Source: Streptomyces tailanensis (GTDB lineage: Bacteria > Actinomycetota > Actinomycetes > Streptomycetales > Streptomycetaceae). From it: DNA of 64,000 nt. Shown here piece after piece: positions 47,671 to 57,098 of the stretch. Positions within the stretch are counted from its first letter, which is position 1, and every line of letters begins with the position of its first letter. The notes under the pieces were generated by a model. It made no database searches, was not told the DNA's origin, and saw nothing but the letters and a program-made list of their open reading frames with translations. The stretch is taken from assembly GCF_008386495.1 (NCBI RefSeq), contig NZ_VTHJ01000018.1, positions 1-64,000 on the forward strand. Direction: 5' to 3'. A program made the translations under genes and the position numbers.

Positions 47671-50505
47671 TCAGTCCACCAGATCCGCCGCCGTCAGCAG
47701 CCGCGTCAAATCCGTCCGCGACCGTACCTTCAACTTCCGGTAGATACGCGTGAGATGGGCCTCCACCGTCTTCCGCGACACGAACAACGACGCCGCAGCC
47801 TCCGTGTTGTTGAGCCCCCGCGCGATGGCCCGCGACACCTGGAACTCCTGCGGTGTCAGCTGGTCAAGGGCCCCTCCCATACCGCCGCCGGTGGACTGCC
47901 CGGTGTTCAACATCCCCCCGGCGGCGGCCAGTTCGCTCGCCGCCCGCCGAGCCCACGGCACCGCGCCCAGCCGTTCGAAGCAGGCCAGCGCGGAGGCCAG
48001 CGGCGCTCGCGCGGCGCCCGGGCGCCGGTACCTCCGCAACACCTCCGCCTCGCACAGCAACGTCCGGGCCCAGTCGAACGGCCCCGTCGTCCGCTGGTGG
48101 GCCTTCAACGCCGCCCCGAAGCACGCCTCCGCCTCCTCCGGCGTCCCCGCCAGCAACCCCCGTACCCGCGCGGCCCCGGCCTCCGCCGACGCGAGGCCCG
48201 TCTCCCGCGCCCGCTCCTCCAGCCACGTCACCACTTCACCCGCCCGCACCGCGTTCCCGGCCCGTACGTGCGCCTCGGCCAGGTCCGCGGCGAACGGGAC
48301 CACCTCCGGGTTCCCGATGCCCTGCTCCTCCGCCAGTGACAACGTTTGCTCCAGCTGGTCGGCCGCCGCGTCATGGTCCCCGTACGCCAGGGCCGACAGA
48401 CCGAGTACCGCCGTCATGTGGAACTCCTGGCAGCCGATCCCGTACGCCCCGCACTCCCTCCGCGCCCGCGCCACATGCTCCTCGCACTCCACGCGATCGC
48501 CGCGCAGGGCTTCCAGCCGGGCGAGGCAGTACAGGGCGTAGCTCACGCACGTGAGCTGGCCAAGCTCCTCCGCCCAGCGCAGCGCCTCCGTCAGGTCGCC
48601 GCGCGCGGACGCCCATTGGCCGATACGGGTCTCCAGCTCACCCCGTACCGCCAGCGTGAAGCCCAGCACGCCCACCGCGCTGTGCTGCCGCGCCGACTCC
48701 ACCGCGGTGTTCAGCAGCCGGCGGCCCCGTACGAACTCCTCCGCGCGGCTCCAGGCCTGCCCGGCGATCGCGTACACCTGCTGGTCGCGGACGGGGTCGC
48801 CGCCGGTGCCGTGGCGGTCGGCGGCCTCCAGCATCTCGCGGCCCTCGGCGGTGCGGCCGTTCATGACGAGGGCGGCGCCGAGGAGGGTGAGGCTGTACCA
48901 GCGTTCGGGGCCGGAGGACGAGGCGAGGGCCAGGGATTCCTCGGCCACCCGTACGGCCGCGGGGACATGGCCGTCCAGGCGGGCCGCAGCCGTCGCCTCC
49001 GCCAGCAGCAGACAGGCGCGGGCGGGGTCGGTGTCGCGTACGGCGTCGGCGGCGTTCATGAGGAGGCCGTACGCCTGGGCGGTCTCGCCCTTCCAGGTGT
49101 ACATACGGCCCAGCAGGCCCTGGATGGCGGCGCGCATCGCCGGGTCGGGAGTGATGCGCAGGGCCTCCTCGCACCACTGCGGGCCCGCCGGGGAGCCGCT
49201 GAGCAGGGCGTCGGAGGCGGCGTGGTGGAGGCGGTCTGCGCGGGGAGCGGGGTCGGGGGTGAGTTCGGCGGCCCGTCGCCAGGCGAGTGCCGACTCGCCG
49301 AAGGCGCTGCGCCTACGGGCCTCCAGCGCGGCTTCGGCCAACGCTGCCGCGGTCTCCTCGTCGGGGCCGGGGGTCGCGGACGCCCGGTACCAGGCGTGCA
49401 ACGGGCCCGTACTCACCTCGGCCAGCGCGTGGAACGCGGCGAAACGGTGGGCGAGCGGGGCCCGGCCCAGCACCAGCGCGCGCAGCACCGGGTGGTGGAA
49501 GTCAAGGCCGTCGGCGGTGGCCGTGATCAGCCCGTCCTCCTCGGCGGGGGAGAGCGCGTCGAGCGAGAGCCCGGCCGCCTCCAGCGCCTTCCGCAACGGC
49601 CCCGCCGCCGTCGACCGACTGGCGGCCAGCACGACGAGGGCCCGGCGGGCGGGGTCGGGCAGTCCGTCGATACGGGTCGCCCAGGCACGCTCCAGATGGC
49701 TGCCGAGGGAGGGCGGATCGAGCAACGGCCGCTCGCCCCGCGCCTGTTCGTCCGACAGCCCGCTCGCGATCTCCCGCAGGGCGAGGGGGTTCCCGCCGCT
49801 GATGCGTACGAGGTCGGAGAGGACGCCGGGGGCCACACGGCCGGCGAGCAGGGTGGCGCACTCCTCCGGCGCCAACCCGCCCACCTGCACCGTCGGAATG
49901 CCGCGCCGCGGCCCCGACTCGCCGTGGTCCTGCCGGGACCCGAGGGCGAGGGCGACGTGTTCGCTGGACAGCCGGCGGGCGACGAAGAGCAGGACGCGCT
50001 GGGAGGACGGGTCCACCCAGTGCAGATCGTCGACGAGGACGACGACCGGGCGCTCCTCGCCGAGGGTGGCCAGCACGTTCAGGGCGCCCATGCAGGCGGC
50101 GTACGGGTTGCCGGGCGGGTCCGCCGAGTCGCCGCTCAAGGCCAGGCAGGACTCCAGGGCGGCGCGCTGGGCTCCGGGGAGTTCCCTGAAAAGGGATGAA
50201 TAGGGCATGAGGAGGTCGCCCAGGGTGGCGAACGGGAGCACGGTCTCGGTCTCGATGCCCCGGGCCCGCAGCACCGTGGCCGGTGTCGCGCCCGACGTCC
50301 CGGCCGCCGCCCGCTCCGCCGCGTAGTCGAGCAGGGCGGTCTTGCCGATGCCGGGCTCACCCCACAGAAGCAGTGCCGCCCCACCCGCACCGCCCGCCAC
50401 GAGCAGGTCGTCCATCAGCCGGCGTTCCCTCTCCCGGCCGACGAGTTCCCGTAACAATGCGCCACCCCCTGGTGTCCGCGCGTACCCGCCCCGCCCGTTC
50501 ATCAT
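47671..50505 (-). CDS. LAL-type LuxR-family transcriptional activator
   Basis: The 944-aa protein has an N-terminal AAA/NTPase with Walker A LLLWGEPGIGKTALL and Walker B VVVLVDDLHWVDPSS, a long TPR-like helical middle, and a C-terminal LuxR helix-turn-helix (LTPQEFQVSRAIARGLNNTE, ASLFVSRKTVEAHLTRIYRK). LAL proteins are large ATP-binding activators, often of secondary metabolism. I start at the ATG at 50505 (an ATG follows at 50502). It could control the neighbouring accessory genes, but no evidence in sequence fixes the target. Confidence 0.88.
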   Translation of the reverse strand: MMNGRGGYARTPGGGALLRELVGRERERRLMDDLLVAGGAGGAALLLWGEPGIGKTALLDYAAERAAAGTSGATPATVLRARGIETETVLPFATLGDLLMPYSSLFRELPGAQRAALESCLALSGDSADPPGNPYAACMGALNVLATLGEERPVVVLVDDLHWVDPSSQRVLLFVARRLSSEHVALALGSRQDHGESGPRRGIPTVQVGGLAPEECATLLAGRVAPGVLSDLVRISGGNPLALREIASGLSDEQARGERPLLDPPSLGSHLERAWATRIDGLPDPARRALVVLAASRSTAAGPLRKALEAAGLSLDALSPAEEDGLITATADGLDFHHPVLRALVLGRAPLAHRFAAFHALAEVSTGPLHAWYRASATPGPDEETAAALAEAALEARRRSAFGESALAWRRAAELTPDPAPRADRLHHAASDALLSGSPAGPQWCEEALRITPDPAMRAAIQGLLGRMYTWKGETAQAYGLLMNAADAVRDTDPARACLLLAEATAAARLDGHVPAAVRVAEESLALASSSGPERWYSLTLLGAALVMNGRTAEGREMLEAADRHGTGGDPVRDQQVYAIAGQAWSRAEEFVRGRRLLNTAVESARQHSAVGVLGFTLAVRGELETRIGQWASARGDLTEALRWAEELGQLTCVSYALYCLARLEALRGDRVECEEHVARARRECGAYGIGCQEFHMTAVLGLSALAYGDHDAAADQLEQTLSLAEEQGIGNPEVVPFAADLAEAHVRAGNAVRAGEVVTWLEERARETGLASAEAGAARVRGLLAGTPEEAEACFGAALKAHQRTTGPFDWARTLLCEAEVLRRYRRPGAARAPLASALACFERLGAVPWARRAASELAAAGGMLNTGQSTGGGMGGALDQLTPQEFQVSRAIARGLNNTEAAASLFVSRKTVEAHLTRIYRKLKVRSRTDLTRLLTAADLVD

Positions 50506-50609
50506 GCCCCCATCAGGGCGGGCCAAGAAGGTCGCACGCCGAGGGAGTTGGGGGGAGATGTAGGGACTTCCCGGAAGCGCGGCGGCTCCGCCCGGGCCTT
50601 CAATGGGTC

Positions 50610-50735
50610 TCGCGGAACAGAAAAACAAGGGGAACAGGGGAACAGGGGGACAGGGGAACACGGGGAACCCGGAATCACGGGGGAACAGGGAATCACAGGG
50701 GACCCGGGATCACGGGGGACAGGGAAACACGGGGA
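50610..50735. repeat. G-rich degenerate tandem repeat upstream of the CYTH-like gene
   Basis: GGGGAACA- and GGGGATCAC-like units repeat for about 120 nt (about 50610-50735), with at least a dozen runs of three to five G. All three plus-strand frames give Gly-x-y, collagen-like sequence because of the repeat structure. I treat it as non-coding; the G runs could form a G-quadruplex in DNA or RNA. Confidence 0.7.
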
Positions 50736-50768
50736 ATGAACCAGGTCGCGGAACTAGGGGGACGGCCC

Positions 50769-51581
50769 ATGCCGGCATCCGTGGAACGCGGGGATCTCAC
50801 CTCGGGGTCCGACCGGCTCGACTCGGTCGACATCAAGGTGACGTTCTCGGGTGCGGGCGCGGCCGCCGCGACCCGGGCGCTGGCGCCGGACACCGGGGGA
50901 GCCCGGCGCCGCGTCTACTTCTGTGAGGCCCTCGCCCGCTCCACGGCGCCAGGACAACTGCCGCTTCTGGATGCGGGGTTGATCCTGCGCCTACGGGCGG
51001 GGAGCGGGCGAGGTGGGGCCGCGACGGCGGAACTGCGGCCCTGTCGCCGGTCCCGGCTCTCGGAACGATGGCTGCGCTTCCGGGAGCAGGGACCGGACTC
51101 CTTCCACCTCGCGGACGCCTGGTCCGGCGACCGCCGGGTCCTGTCCGCCGCCCTCGTCTCCGACTGCGGCCGCACGGCGGTGGAGGCCGCCGCCACCGGC
51201 GCCAAGCCGCTGGAACTCGTCTTCTCCGACCGCCAGCGCGCCTTCCTCGCCGACTGCGCCGACATCACCGTCGGCTTCGGCTCCCTGAACATCCTCGGCC
51301 CCGTCCACACGGTCCGCTGGCGCGGCGTACGCCTCGACCACCACGAAGTCACGCTGGAGTACTGGACTTTGGCCGGTGCCGCCGCCGATTCCACGGCCGG
51401 CGCCGATTCCGCGCTGGAGTGGCTGGAGGTCTCCAAGCGCGTAGCCCCCGAGGGGGCCGAGGTCGTCCAGGCCTCCCTCACCGCCCTCCTCAAGGGCAAG
51501 GGCCTCGACCCCGACCTCGACCTCGGCTCGGGCTTCCGGGTGCGGCGGGTGCTGGAGGCTCTGGCGGCCAAGGGCGCGTAG
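50769..51581 (+). CDS. Hypothetical protein with CYTH-like features
   Basis: The 270-aa protein has VDIKVTFSGAGAAAATRALA, RRRVYFCEALA and LLDAGLILRLRAGSGRGG, spaced like the first strands of CYTH/triphosphate tunnel enzymes, but the classic ExExK is V-D-I-K, so the assignment is tentative. It is followed by a basic middle and VSKRVAPEGAEVVQASLTAL. I prefer the ATG at 50769 (AGGGGG seven bases upstream); an in-frame ATG at 50736 is possible, and the open frame continues upstream into the G-rich repeat. Function unknown. Confidence 0.55.
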   Translation: MPASVERGDLTSGSDRLDSVDIKVTFSGAGAAAATRALAPDTGGARRRVYFCEALARSTAPGQLPLLDAGLILRLRAGSGRGGAATAELRPCRRSRLSERWLRFREQGPDSFHLADAWSGDRRVLSAALVSDCGRTAVEAAATGAKPLELVFSDRQRAFLADCADITVGFGSLNILGPVHTVRWRGVRLDHHEVTLEYWTLAGAAADSTAGADSALEWLEVSKRVAPEGAEVVQASLTALLKGKGLDPDLDLGSGFRVRRVLEALAAKGA

Positions 51582-51627
51582 ACGCTCCGCTGGAGGGGCT
51601 GTGCCGCCCCCAGTTGAATGGTTGGAC

Positions 51628-51666
51628 AAAAGGCAGGAGCCCCTGCGCCGTGAGGCGAGGGGCTCC
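51628..51666 (-). terminator. Rho-independent terminator of the cold-shock gene
   Basis: On the minus strand GGAGCCCCT pairs with AGGGGCTCC (51636-51644 and 51658-51666) around a 13-nt loop, followed by TTTT (AAAA at 51628-51631 on the plus strand). It lies 44-82 nt after the cspA stop, an intrinsic terminator unusual in having a T-tract for this genome. Confidence 0.85.
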
Positions 51667-51709
51667 TTGGGTACTGCTCTCAGACGTCGTCAGAGGGGCA
51701 TCCCTCAGA

Positions 51710-51913
51710 TCAGACGGGGGTGACGTTCTCCGCCTGCGGGCCCTTCGGGCCCTGGGTCACGTCGAAGGAGACCTGCTGGTTCTCCTCCAGCGAACGGAAG
51801 CCGCTCGCGTTGATGGCGGAGTAGTGAACGAAGACGTCGGGGCCGCCGCCTTCCTGGGCGATGAAGCCAAAGCCCTTTTCGGCGTTGAACCACTTCACGG
51901 TTCCGGTAGCCAT
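51710..51913 (-). CDS. cspA: Cold-shock protein (CspA family)
   Basis: The 67-aa protein has RNP1 (KGFGFIAQEGG) and RNP2 (VFVHYSAI), with VKWFNAEKGFG at the N-terminus and QVSFDVTQGPKGPQAENV at the end. It is a nucleic-acid chaperone. The ATG at 51913 has a near-perfect AAGGAGG. A long leader is likely (next feature). From memory, a cold-shock gene lies next to mqnA in S. coelicolor as well. Confidence 0.95.
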   Translation of the reverse strand: MATGTVKWFNAEKGFGFIAQEGGGPDVFVHYSAINASGFRSLEENQQVSFDVTQGPKGPQAENVTPV

Positions 51914-52233
51914 AAGCCCTCCTTGGGCCCAAAGGGTTGCCCTGCTCCAGAACCCTGCAAGTGTGAAAACAAGATGCCGCACAACTGCATACGTCTGAAA
52001 ACGACGAGAGCCCGCGGTCACATGCTCCGCAGGCTCTGTACTGCAAGGGAAACCAAACTGCAACTTGCGGCGAGCCTAGCACGCGGGCAGGGGAAAGCAA
52101 TAGAGGGCAAGATCACGTCACCCGGATGTTTGAGTGATCGTGGCGCCGGGTTGACACCGGTACGCCGTGGCCTCCAGCCCTCGCCCGGGACCCCGGGCCC
52201 CGCACCGTACTCCAAGAGGTTTAGTCTCGCGAT
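51914..52233. promoter_or_regulatory. Shared upstream region of cspA and mqnA
   Basis: This 320-bp gap holds no gene. For cspA (minus strand) a TTGCAG and a TACAGA hexamer, 17 nt apart near 52030-52060, could be a promoter, giving a leader of over 100 nt as is common for cold-shock genes. For mqnA a TAGTCT -10 (52222-52227) ends six bases before the GTG start. Confidence 0.45.
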
Positions 52234-53079
52234 GTGGACAATTCTCGCACCCGGCCGCGCGTGGGCCACATCCAGTTCCTGAACTGCCTGCCCCTCTACT
52301 GGGGGCTCGCGAGAACGGGCACGCTCCTCGACTTCGAGCTGACCAAGGACACCCCGGAGAAGCTCAGCGAGAAGCTGGTGAAGGGGGACCTCGACATCGG
52401 GCCCATCACCCTCGTCGAGTTCCTTCGGCACGCCGATGAGCTGGTCGCCTTCCCCGACATCGCGGTCGGCTGCGACGGGCCGGTGATGTCCTGCGTCATC
52501 GTGTCCCAGGGGCCACTCGAACGCCTGGACGACGCAGGCGTCGCCCTCGGCTCCACCTCGCGCACGTCCGTACGCCTCGCACAGCTGCTGCTGGCCGAGA
52601 GCGTCGGCGTACGGCCGTCGTACTACACCTGCCCGCCCGACCTCTCGCTGATGATGCAGGAGGCGGAGGCGGCCGTCCTGATCGGCGACGCGGCGCTGCG
52701 GGCCAACCTTCACGACGGGCCGAAGTTCGGGCTCCAAGTGCACGACCTGGGCGCCATGTGGAAGGCGTGGACGGGGCTGCCGTTCGTCTTCGCGGTGTGG
52801 GCGGTACGGCGGGACTACCTGGAGCGGGAGCCCGAGGTCACCCGCCAGGTCCACGAGGCGTTCCTGGCCTCCCGCGACCTGTCCCTCACCGAGGTGGACA
52901 AGGTCGCCGAGCAGGCGGCCCGCTGGGAGGCCTTCGACGAGCGGGTCCTGGAGCGGTACTTCACCACCCTCGACTTCCGCTTCGGCGCGCCCCAGCTCGC
53001 CGCGGTCGCCGAGTTCGCGCGACGCGTCGGCCCGACGACGGGATTTCCGGCGGACGTGAAGGTCGATCTCCTTTCCTGA
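52234..53079 (+). CDS. mqnA: Chorismate dehydratase MqnA
   Basis: The 281-aa protein matches MqnA, first enzyme of the futalosine pathway, which makes 3-[(1-carboxyvinyl)oxy]benzoate from chorismate. It has the periplasmic-binding-protein-like fold: HIQFLNCLPLYWGLARTG, LSEKLVKGDLDIGPITLVEF, CDGPVMSCVIVSQGPLERLD, GSTSRTSVRLAQLLLAE and IGDAALRAN. The GTG at 52234 follows a TAGTCT hexamer by six bases (leaderless). Its product feeds MqnE, encoded 26 kb away. Confidence 0.93.
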   Translation: MDNSRTRPRVGHIQFLNCLPLYWGLARTGTLLDFELTKDTPEKLSEKLVKGDLDIGPITLVEFLRHADELVAFPDIAVGCDGPVMSCVIVSQGPLERLDDAGVALGSTSRTSVRLAQLLLAESVGVRPSYYTCPPDLSLMMQEAEAAVLIGDAALRANLHDGPKFGLQVHDLGAMWKAWTGLPFVFAVWAVRRDYLEREPEVTRQVHEAFLASRDLSLTEVDKVAEQAARWEAFDERVLERYFTTLDFRFGAPQLAAVAEFARRVGPTTGFPADVKVDLLS

Positions 53080-53241
53080 ACATTTCTCCCGGAGGCTTTC
53101 CGCATGTCCCCGGAAATTCGTTTGACGAATTCCGGATTCCGTGGAAGGCGTGGTGGTCGTTCGCATTCCCAATCGGGCGTACGGCACTACGCTGCTGGGG
53201 AGTCGTGGAGAAGCCGGTAGTACGGGGGAGGGGTGGGGGGT

Positions 53242-55020
53242 ATGCAACCGCTCGACGTCGGCGAGCCCACCGTCGTGGGGCCCTACCGGCTGCTCGGCCG
53301 GCTCGGCTCCGGCGGGATGGGCCGGGTGTATCTGGGCCGCAGCGCGGGCGGCCGTACCGTCGCGGTCAAGATCGTCCACCCGCACTTCGCGCTCGACGAG
53401 GAGTTCCGCGCCCGCTTCCGGCGCGAGGTGGAGGCGGCCCGGCGGGTGGGCGGCGCCTGGACGGCCCCCGTCCTCGACGCGGACCCGGAGGCATCCGTCC
53501 CCTGGGTGGCGACCGGCTACGCGGCTGGCCCCTCCCTCGCGGCGGCCGTCGCGGACGGCGGCCCGCTACCCCCGCACTCCGTACGGGTGCTGGGCGCCGG
53601 CCTAGCGGAGGCGCTCTCCGCGGTGCACGCCCTGGGCCTGGTCCACCGCGACGTCAAACCCTCGAACGTCCTCCTCACGGTCGACGGCCCCCTCCTCATC
53701 GACTTCGGCATCGCCCGCGCGACGGACGGCACGGCGTCCCTGACCTCCACAGGCGTCTCCATCGGCTCCCCCGGCTACATGTCCCCCGAGCAGATCCTCG
53801 GCAAGGGCATCACCGGCGCGGCGGACATCTTCTCCCTGGGCGCGGTCCTCGCGTACGCCGCGACCGGCCGGTCCCCCTTCCCCGGCGACTCCTCCGCCGC
53901 TCTCCTCTACAAGGTCGTCCACGAAGAGCCCCAACTGGAGGGCGTGGAGGGCGAGCTGAGGGAGTTGGCCGAGCGGTGCCTGGCCAAGGAGCCCGCCGCC
54001 CGACCGTCCCCGGACGAGGTCGCCCGGACTCTGGCACCCGAGGGCGCCGCGCGACTGGTGGCGGCCGGATGGCTGCCGGGCCCGCTGGTGGAGCAGGTCG
54101 GCCGCAGAGCGGTCCAACTGCTCAACCTGGAGGCGGTGGACGGGGCGCCGGTCTCGGGGCCGGTGGGGTTCAGCAGCCCGTCGGTGGGGGAGTCGGGGAC
54201 GACGGATGCCCCATCGGCGGGTTCTCCGAACGCGGCGGATGCCCCGTCGGCGAGCCCTTCGCACGCGGCGAAGGGCGAAGTCCCCGCTGTCAGCGGGACG
54301 TTCGGGCCACCGCCGGTCATGTCGCAGGCGCCCGCCACGCGCGTTCCCGGACAACGCGCCGATGCCGCCGCCGTGCAGGACACCGCGCCACCCTCACCGC
54401 CGGGCAGGCTCTCTCTGAGCGTGGCAGCGGCGTCCACGACCGAGCCGAACGGGCGTGGCCGCAAGGTGAGTTGTTCGATCGCCCTGGCGATCGCGGGGGC
54501 GTTCGCGGCGGTGAGCGTGGGGTCGGTGTTCGTGTTCGGGATGATCGAGGGCCAGGACGACACCGCTGGCAACGGCGGTGACTCGTACGATTCCGGGCCG
54601 ATGACGAGCGCCAGCCCGACCAGCTCGTCGCAGCCGGGATCGGGCGGTCCGGTGCCTCAGAAGCTCCTCGGCACCTGGGAGGGCGACGCCTATGCCCTGG
54701 ACGGCAACCTCCCGGCCGGTACCTTCACGGTCACCCTTGAACAGGCCGAGATCGGCGGCGACTTGGGCACCTTCCGCTCGGTCGACCTCATCGGCGGCAC
54801 CTGTGACGACAAGCTCGTCCTCAAGGAGGTCGCCGGGAACCAGATCATCGCGACGAGCATCGCCGACACGGAGAACAACCCCAAGACCTGCACCAAGAAC
54901 ACGCACGAGATCACGCTCACCCCGGTCGGCGACGAACTCCAGTACACGTCCGACAACGCGGACGCGGGTGACCCGAAGGCCCGGCTGGCGAAGGTGAAGC
55001 AGGGGAGCCCGGGCTCATAA
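53242..55020 (+). CDS. Membrane Ser/Thr protein kinase (PknB-like catalytic domain)
   Basis: The 592-aa protein has a Hanks-type kinase domain (residues about 15-275): LLGRLGSGGMGRVYLGRSAG, VAVKIVHPH, HRDVKPSNVLLTVDG, LIDFGIARA and GSPGYMSPEQILGKGITGAA. A Ser/Pro-rich linker, one membrane helix (ALAIAGAFAAVSVGSVFVFG) and an external beta-rich domain (LLGTWEGDAYALDGNLPAGT with two Cys) follow; no PASTA domains. It is in the conserved position after mqnA. ATG at 53242 has GGGGGAGGGG upstream. The ligand of the external domain is unknown. Confidence 0.9.
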   Translation: MQPLDVGEPTVVGPYRLLGRLGSGGMGRVYLGRSAGGRTVAVKIVHPHFALDEEFRARFRREVEAARRVGGAWTAPVLDADPEASVPWVATGYAAGPSLAAAVADGGPLPPHSVRVLGAGLAEALSAVHALGLVHRDVKPSNVLLTVDGPLLIDFGIARATDGTASLTSTGVSIGSPGYMSPEQILGKGITGAADIFSLGAVLAYAATGRSPFPGDSSAALLYKVVHEEPQLEGVEGELRELAERCLAKEPAARPSPDEVARTLAPEGAARLVAAGWLPGPLVEQVGRRAVQLLNLEAVDGAPVSGPVGFSSPSVGESGTTDAPSAGSPNAADAPSASPSHAAKGEVPAVSGTFGPPPVMSQAPATRVPGQRADAAAVQDTAPPSPPGRLSLSVAAASTTEPNGRGRKVSCSIALAIAGAFAAVSVGSVFVFGMIEGQDDTAGNGGDSYDSGPMTSASPTSSSQPGSGGPVPQKLLGTWEGDAYALDGNLPAGTFTVTLEQAEIGGDLGTFRSVDLIGGTCDDKLVLKEVAGNQIIATSIADTENNPKTCTKNTHEITLTPVGDELQYTSDNADAGDPKARLAKVKQGSPGS

Positions 55021-55029
55021 GGTGGCCGC

Positions 55030-55782
55030 GTGGATCTCGACCTCTGGTTGATCGGGCTGACGGTGGCCGCCGCGTTGTGGGGCGCGGGAGTGGGCACGCT
55101 GCTGCCACGGCCCGCGTACCGTTTCGCGGTCGACGAGGAGGAGCCCTGGCAGGACGAGTGCCCCGCCGGGCACCGGATCACCGGTGTCGCACGCGGCTGG
55201 CTCGGCCCTGCCCGGTGCGCGAAGGGCCCCGGATGCGTCTACGGCCCCAGCACCCGCACGGTCGCCCTGGTGACCGCCCTGGTCTGTGTCACCCTCGCCT
55301 TCGCCACCGGCACCCGCCCCGAACTCGCGGTCTGGCTGCTCCTCGCCCCGCTCGCCGTGCTGCTCACCTTGGTGGACGTCAGGGCGCAGCGGCTCCCGGA
55401 CCCGCTGACCCTGCCGTTCGCGGGCCTGGCACTCGTCCTGCTGGGGGCGGTGGCGTTCGTACCCGAGCACGCGGGCCAGTGGCGTACGGCGGCGTACGGC
55501 GCGCTCGCCCTCGGCGGCCTGTACTTCGTCTTCTTCCTCATCCGCCCCCTGGCCCTCGGCTTCGGCGACGTGAAACTCGCCCTCGGGCTCGGCGCGGCCC
55601 TCGGTTGGTACGGCTGGGGCGCGCTGTACGTCGGCACGTTCGCCGGGGCGCTCATCGGCAGCGGATGCACGCTGGTGGCCGCGTTCCGGGGGCGGGCCAA
55701 GCGCCGACAACTGGTCGCACTGGGCCCGTTCATGATCGCGGGGGCGTATGTGGGGCTGCTGGTGGAGGCGTACGCGGCCTGA
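55030..55782 (+). CDS. Prepilin peptidase (A24 family)
   Basis: The 250-aa membrane protein has about six helices and the two catalytic Asp of A24 peptidases: LLTLVDVRAQRLPDPL and GFGDVKLALGLGAALG. These enzymes cleave type IV prepilin-like leaders. An N-terminal cytosolic region with CPAGH and ARCAKGPGC cysteines could bind zinc, as in larger prepilin peptidases. GTG start at 55030, 9 nt after the kinase stop. No pilin gene is seen in this window. Confidence 0.85.
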   Translation: MDLDLWLIGLTVAAALWGAGVGTLLPRPAYRFAVDEEEPWQDECPAGHRITGVARGWLGPARCAKGPGCVYGPSTRTVALVTALVCVTLAFATGTRPELAVWLLLAPLAVLLTLVDVRAQRLPDPLTLPFAGLALVLLGAVAFVPEHAGQWRTAAYGALALGGLYFVFFLIRPLALGFGDVKLALGLGAALGWYGWGALYVGTFAGALIGSGCTLVAAFRGRAKRRQLVALGPFMIAGAYVGLLVEAYAA

Positions 55783-55891
55783 GCGGTTCACCGGGAGGTT
55801 TTCCACAGGCATGCGGGCTGACGTCGGGTGATCAGGACCCCTGGCGTAGTCTGGCCTGGTCCGTTCAACCCTTACGAAAGGGACGCTCCCG

Positions 55892-57091
55892 GTGACCGAG
55901 AAGGCCGACCTTCAGTCCGTTCTCGACCGTGCCGCCGAGGGTGGGCGGATCACGCCGGAGGAGGCGCTCGACCTCTACCGTGACGCGTCGCTGCACGCGC
56001 TGGGCGCGGCCGCCGACGCCGTACGCAAGCGGCGGTACGCGGGCACGGAGCACATCGCGACGTACATCATCGAGCGGAACATCAACTACACGAACGTCTG
56101 TGTGACGGCGTGCAAGTTCTGCGCGTTCTACGCCCCGCCGAAGGCCAAGGACAAGGGCTGGACGCGCGACCTCGACGACATCCTGCGCCGCTGCGCGGAG
56201 ACCGTCGAGCTGGGCGGTACGCAGGTCATGTTCCAGGGCGGACACCACCCGGACTACGGGGTGGAGTACTACGAGAAGCACTTCTCCGCCATCAAGAAGG
56301 AGTTCCCGCAGCTGGTCATCCACTCCCTCGGCGCGTCCGAGGTCGAGCACATGGCCCGTATCTCCAAGGTGAGCGTGGAGGAGGCCATCCAGCGCATCCA
56401 CGCCGCCGGTCTGGACTCCTTCGCGGGCGCCGGCGCCGAGCTGCTCCCGGCGCGCCCCCGCAAGGCCATCGCGCCCCTCAAGGAGTCCGGCGAGCGCTGG
56501 CTGGAGATCATGGAGGCCGCGCACAACCTGGGCGTCGAGTCCACCTCCACGATGCTGATGGGCACCGGCGAGACCAACGCCGAGCGCATCGAGCACCTGC
56601 GCATGATCCGTGACGTACAGGATCGGACGGGCGGCTTCCGGGCCTTCATCCCGTACACGTACCAGCCCGAGAACAACCACCTCAAGGGTCGCACGCAAGC
56701 CACGATCTTCGAGTACCTGCGCATGATCGCCATTGCTCGCCTCTTCATGGACAACATCGCCCACATCCAGGGCTCCTGGCTCACCACGGGCAAGGAGGTC
56801 GGCCAGCTCTCCCTCCACTACGGCGCGGACGACCTCGGCTCGATCATGCTGGAGGAGAACGTGGTTTCCAGCGCGGGGGCCAAGCACCGCTCCAACCGGC
56901 TGGAGATCATCGACCTGATCAGGAAGGCCGGGCGCGTGCCCGCCCAGCGCACCACGACCTACGAGCACATCGTCGTCCACGACGACCCGGCGAACGACCC
57001 CCTCGACGAGCGCGTCATGTCCCACATCTCGTCCACCGCGATCGAGGGCGGCACGGCCCACCCCGAGCTGAAGCTGCTGAGCACCAACTAG
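55892..57091 (+). CDS. mqnC: Cyclic dehypoxanthinyl futalosine synthase MqnC (radical SAM)
   Basis: The 399-aa radical-SAM enzyme cyclises dehypoxanthine futalosine. The cluster motif is C70-x3-C74-x2-C77 (NVCVTACKFCAFY), with RRYAGTEHIATYIIERNINY, FQGGHHPDYGVEYYEKHF and TSTMLMGTGETNAERIEHLR. GTG start with GAAAGGGA upstream; a TAGTCT hexamer at 55847-55852 places the mRNA start about 30 nt before it, so this gene has a leader unlike the other mqn genes. Confidence 0.94.
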   Translation: MTEKADLQSVLDRAAEGGRITPEEALDLYRDASLHALGAAADAVRKRRYAGTEHIATYIIERNINYTNVCVTACKFCAFYAPPKAKDKGWTRDLDDILRRCAETVELGGTQVMFQGGHHPDYGVEYYEKHFSAIKKEFPQLVIHSLGASEVEHMARISKVSVEEAIQRIHAAGLDSFAGAGAELLPARPRKAIAPLKESGERWLEIMEAAHNLGVESTSTMLMGTGETNAERIEHLRMIRDVQDRTGGFRAFIPYTYQPENNHLKGRTQATIFEYLRMIAIARLFMDNIAHIQGSWLTTGKEVGQLSLHYGADDLGSIMLEENVVSSAGAKHRSNRLEIIDLIRKAGRVPAQRTTTYEHIVVHDDPANDPLDERVMSHISSTAIEGGTAHPELKLLSTN

Positions 57092-57098
57092 GCTTGAT

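Noticed and set aside
50548..50739. Short collagen-like ORF (Gly-x-y) in the G-rich tract
   Set aside because: All three plus-strand frames give similar sequence because of the repeat, and there is no ribosome site or signal peptide; I treat it as repeat DNA.
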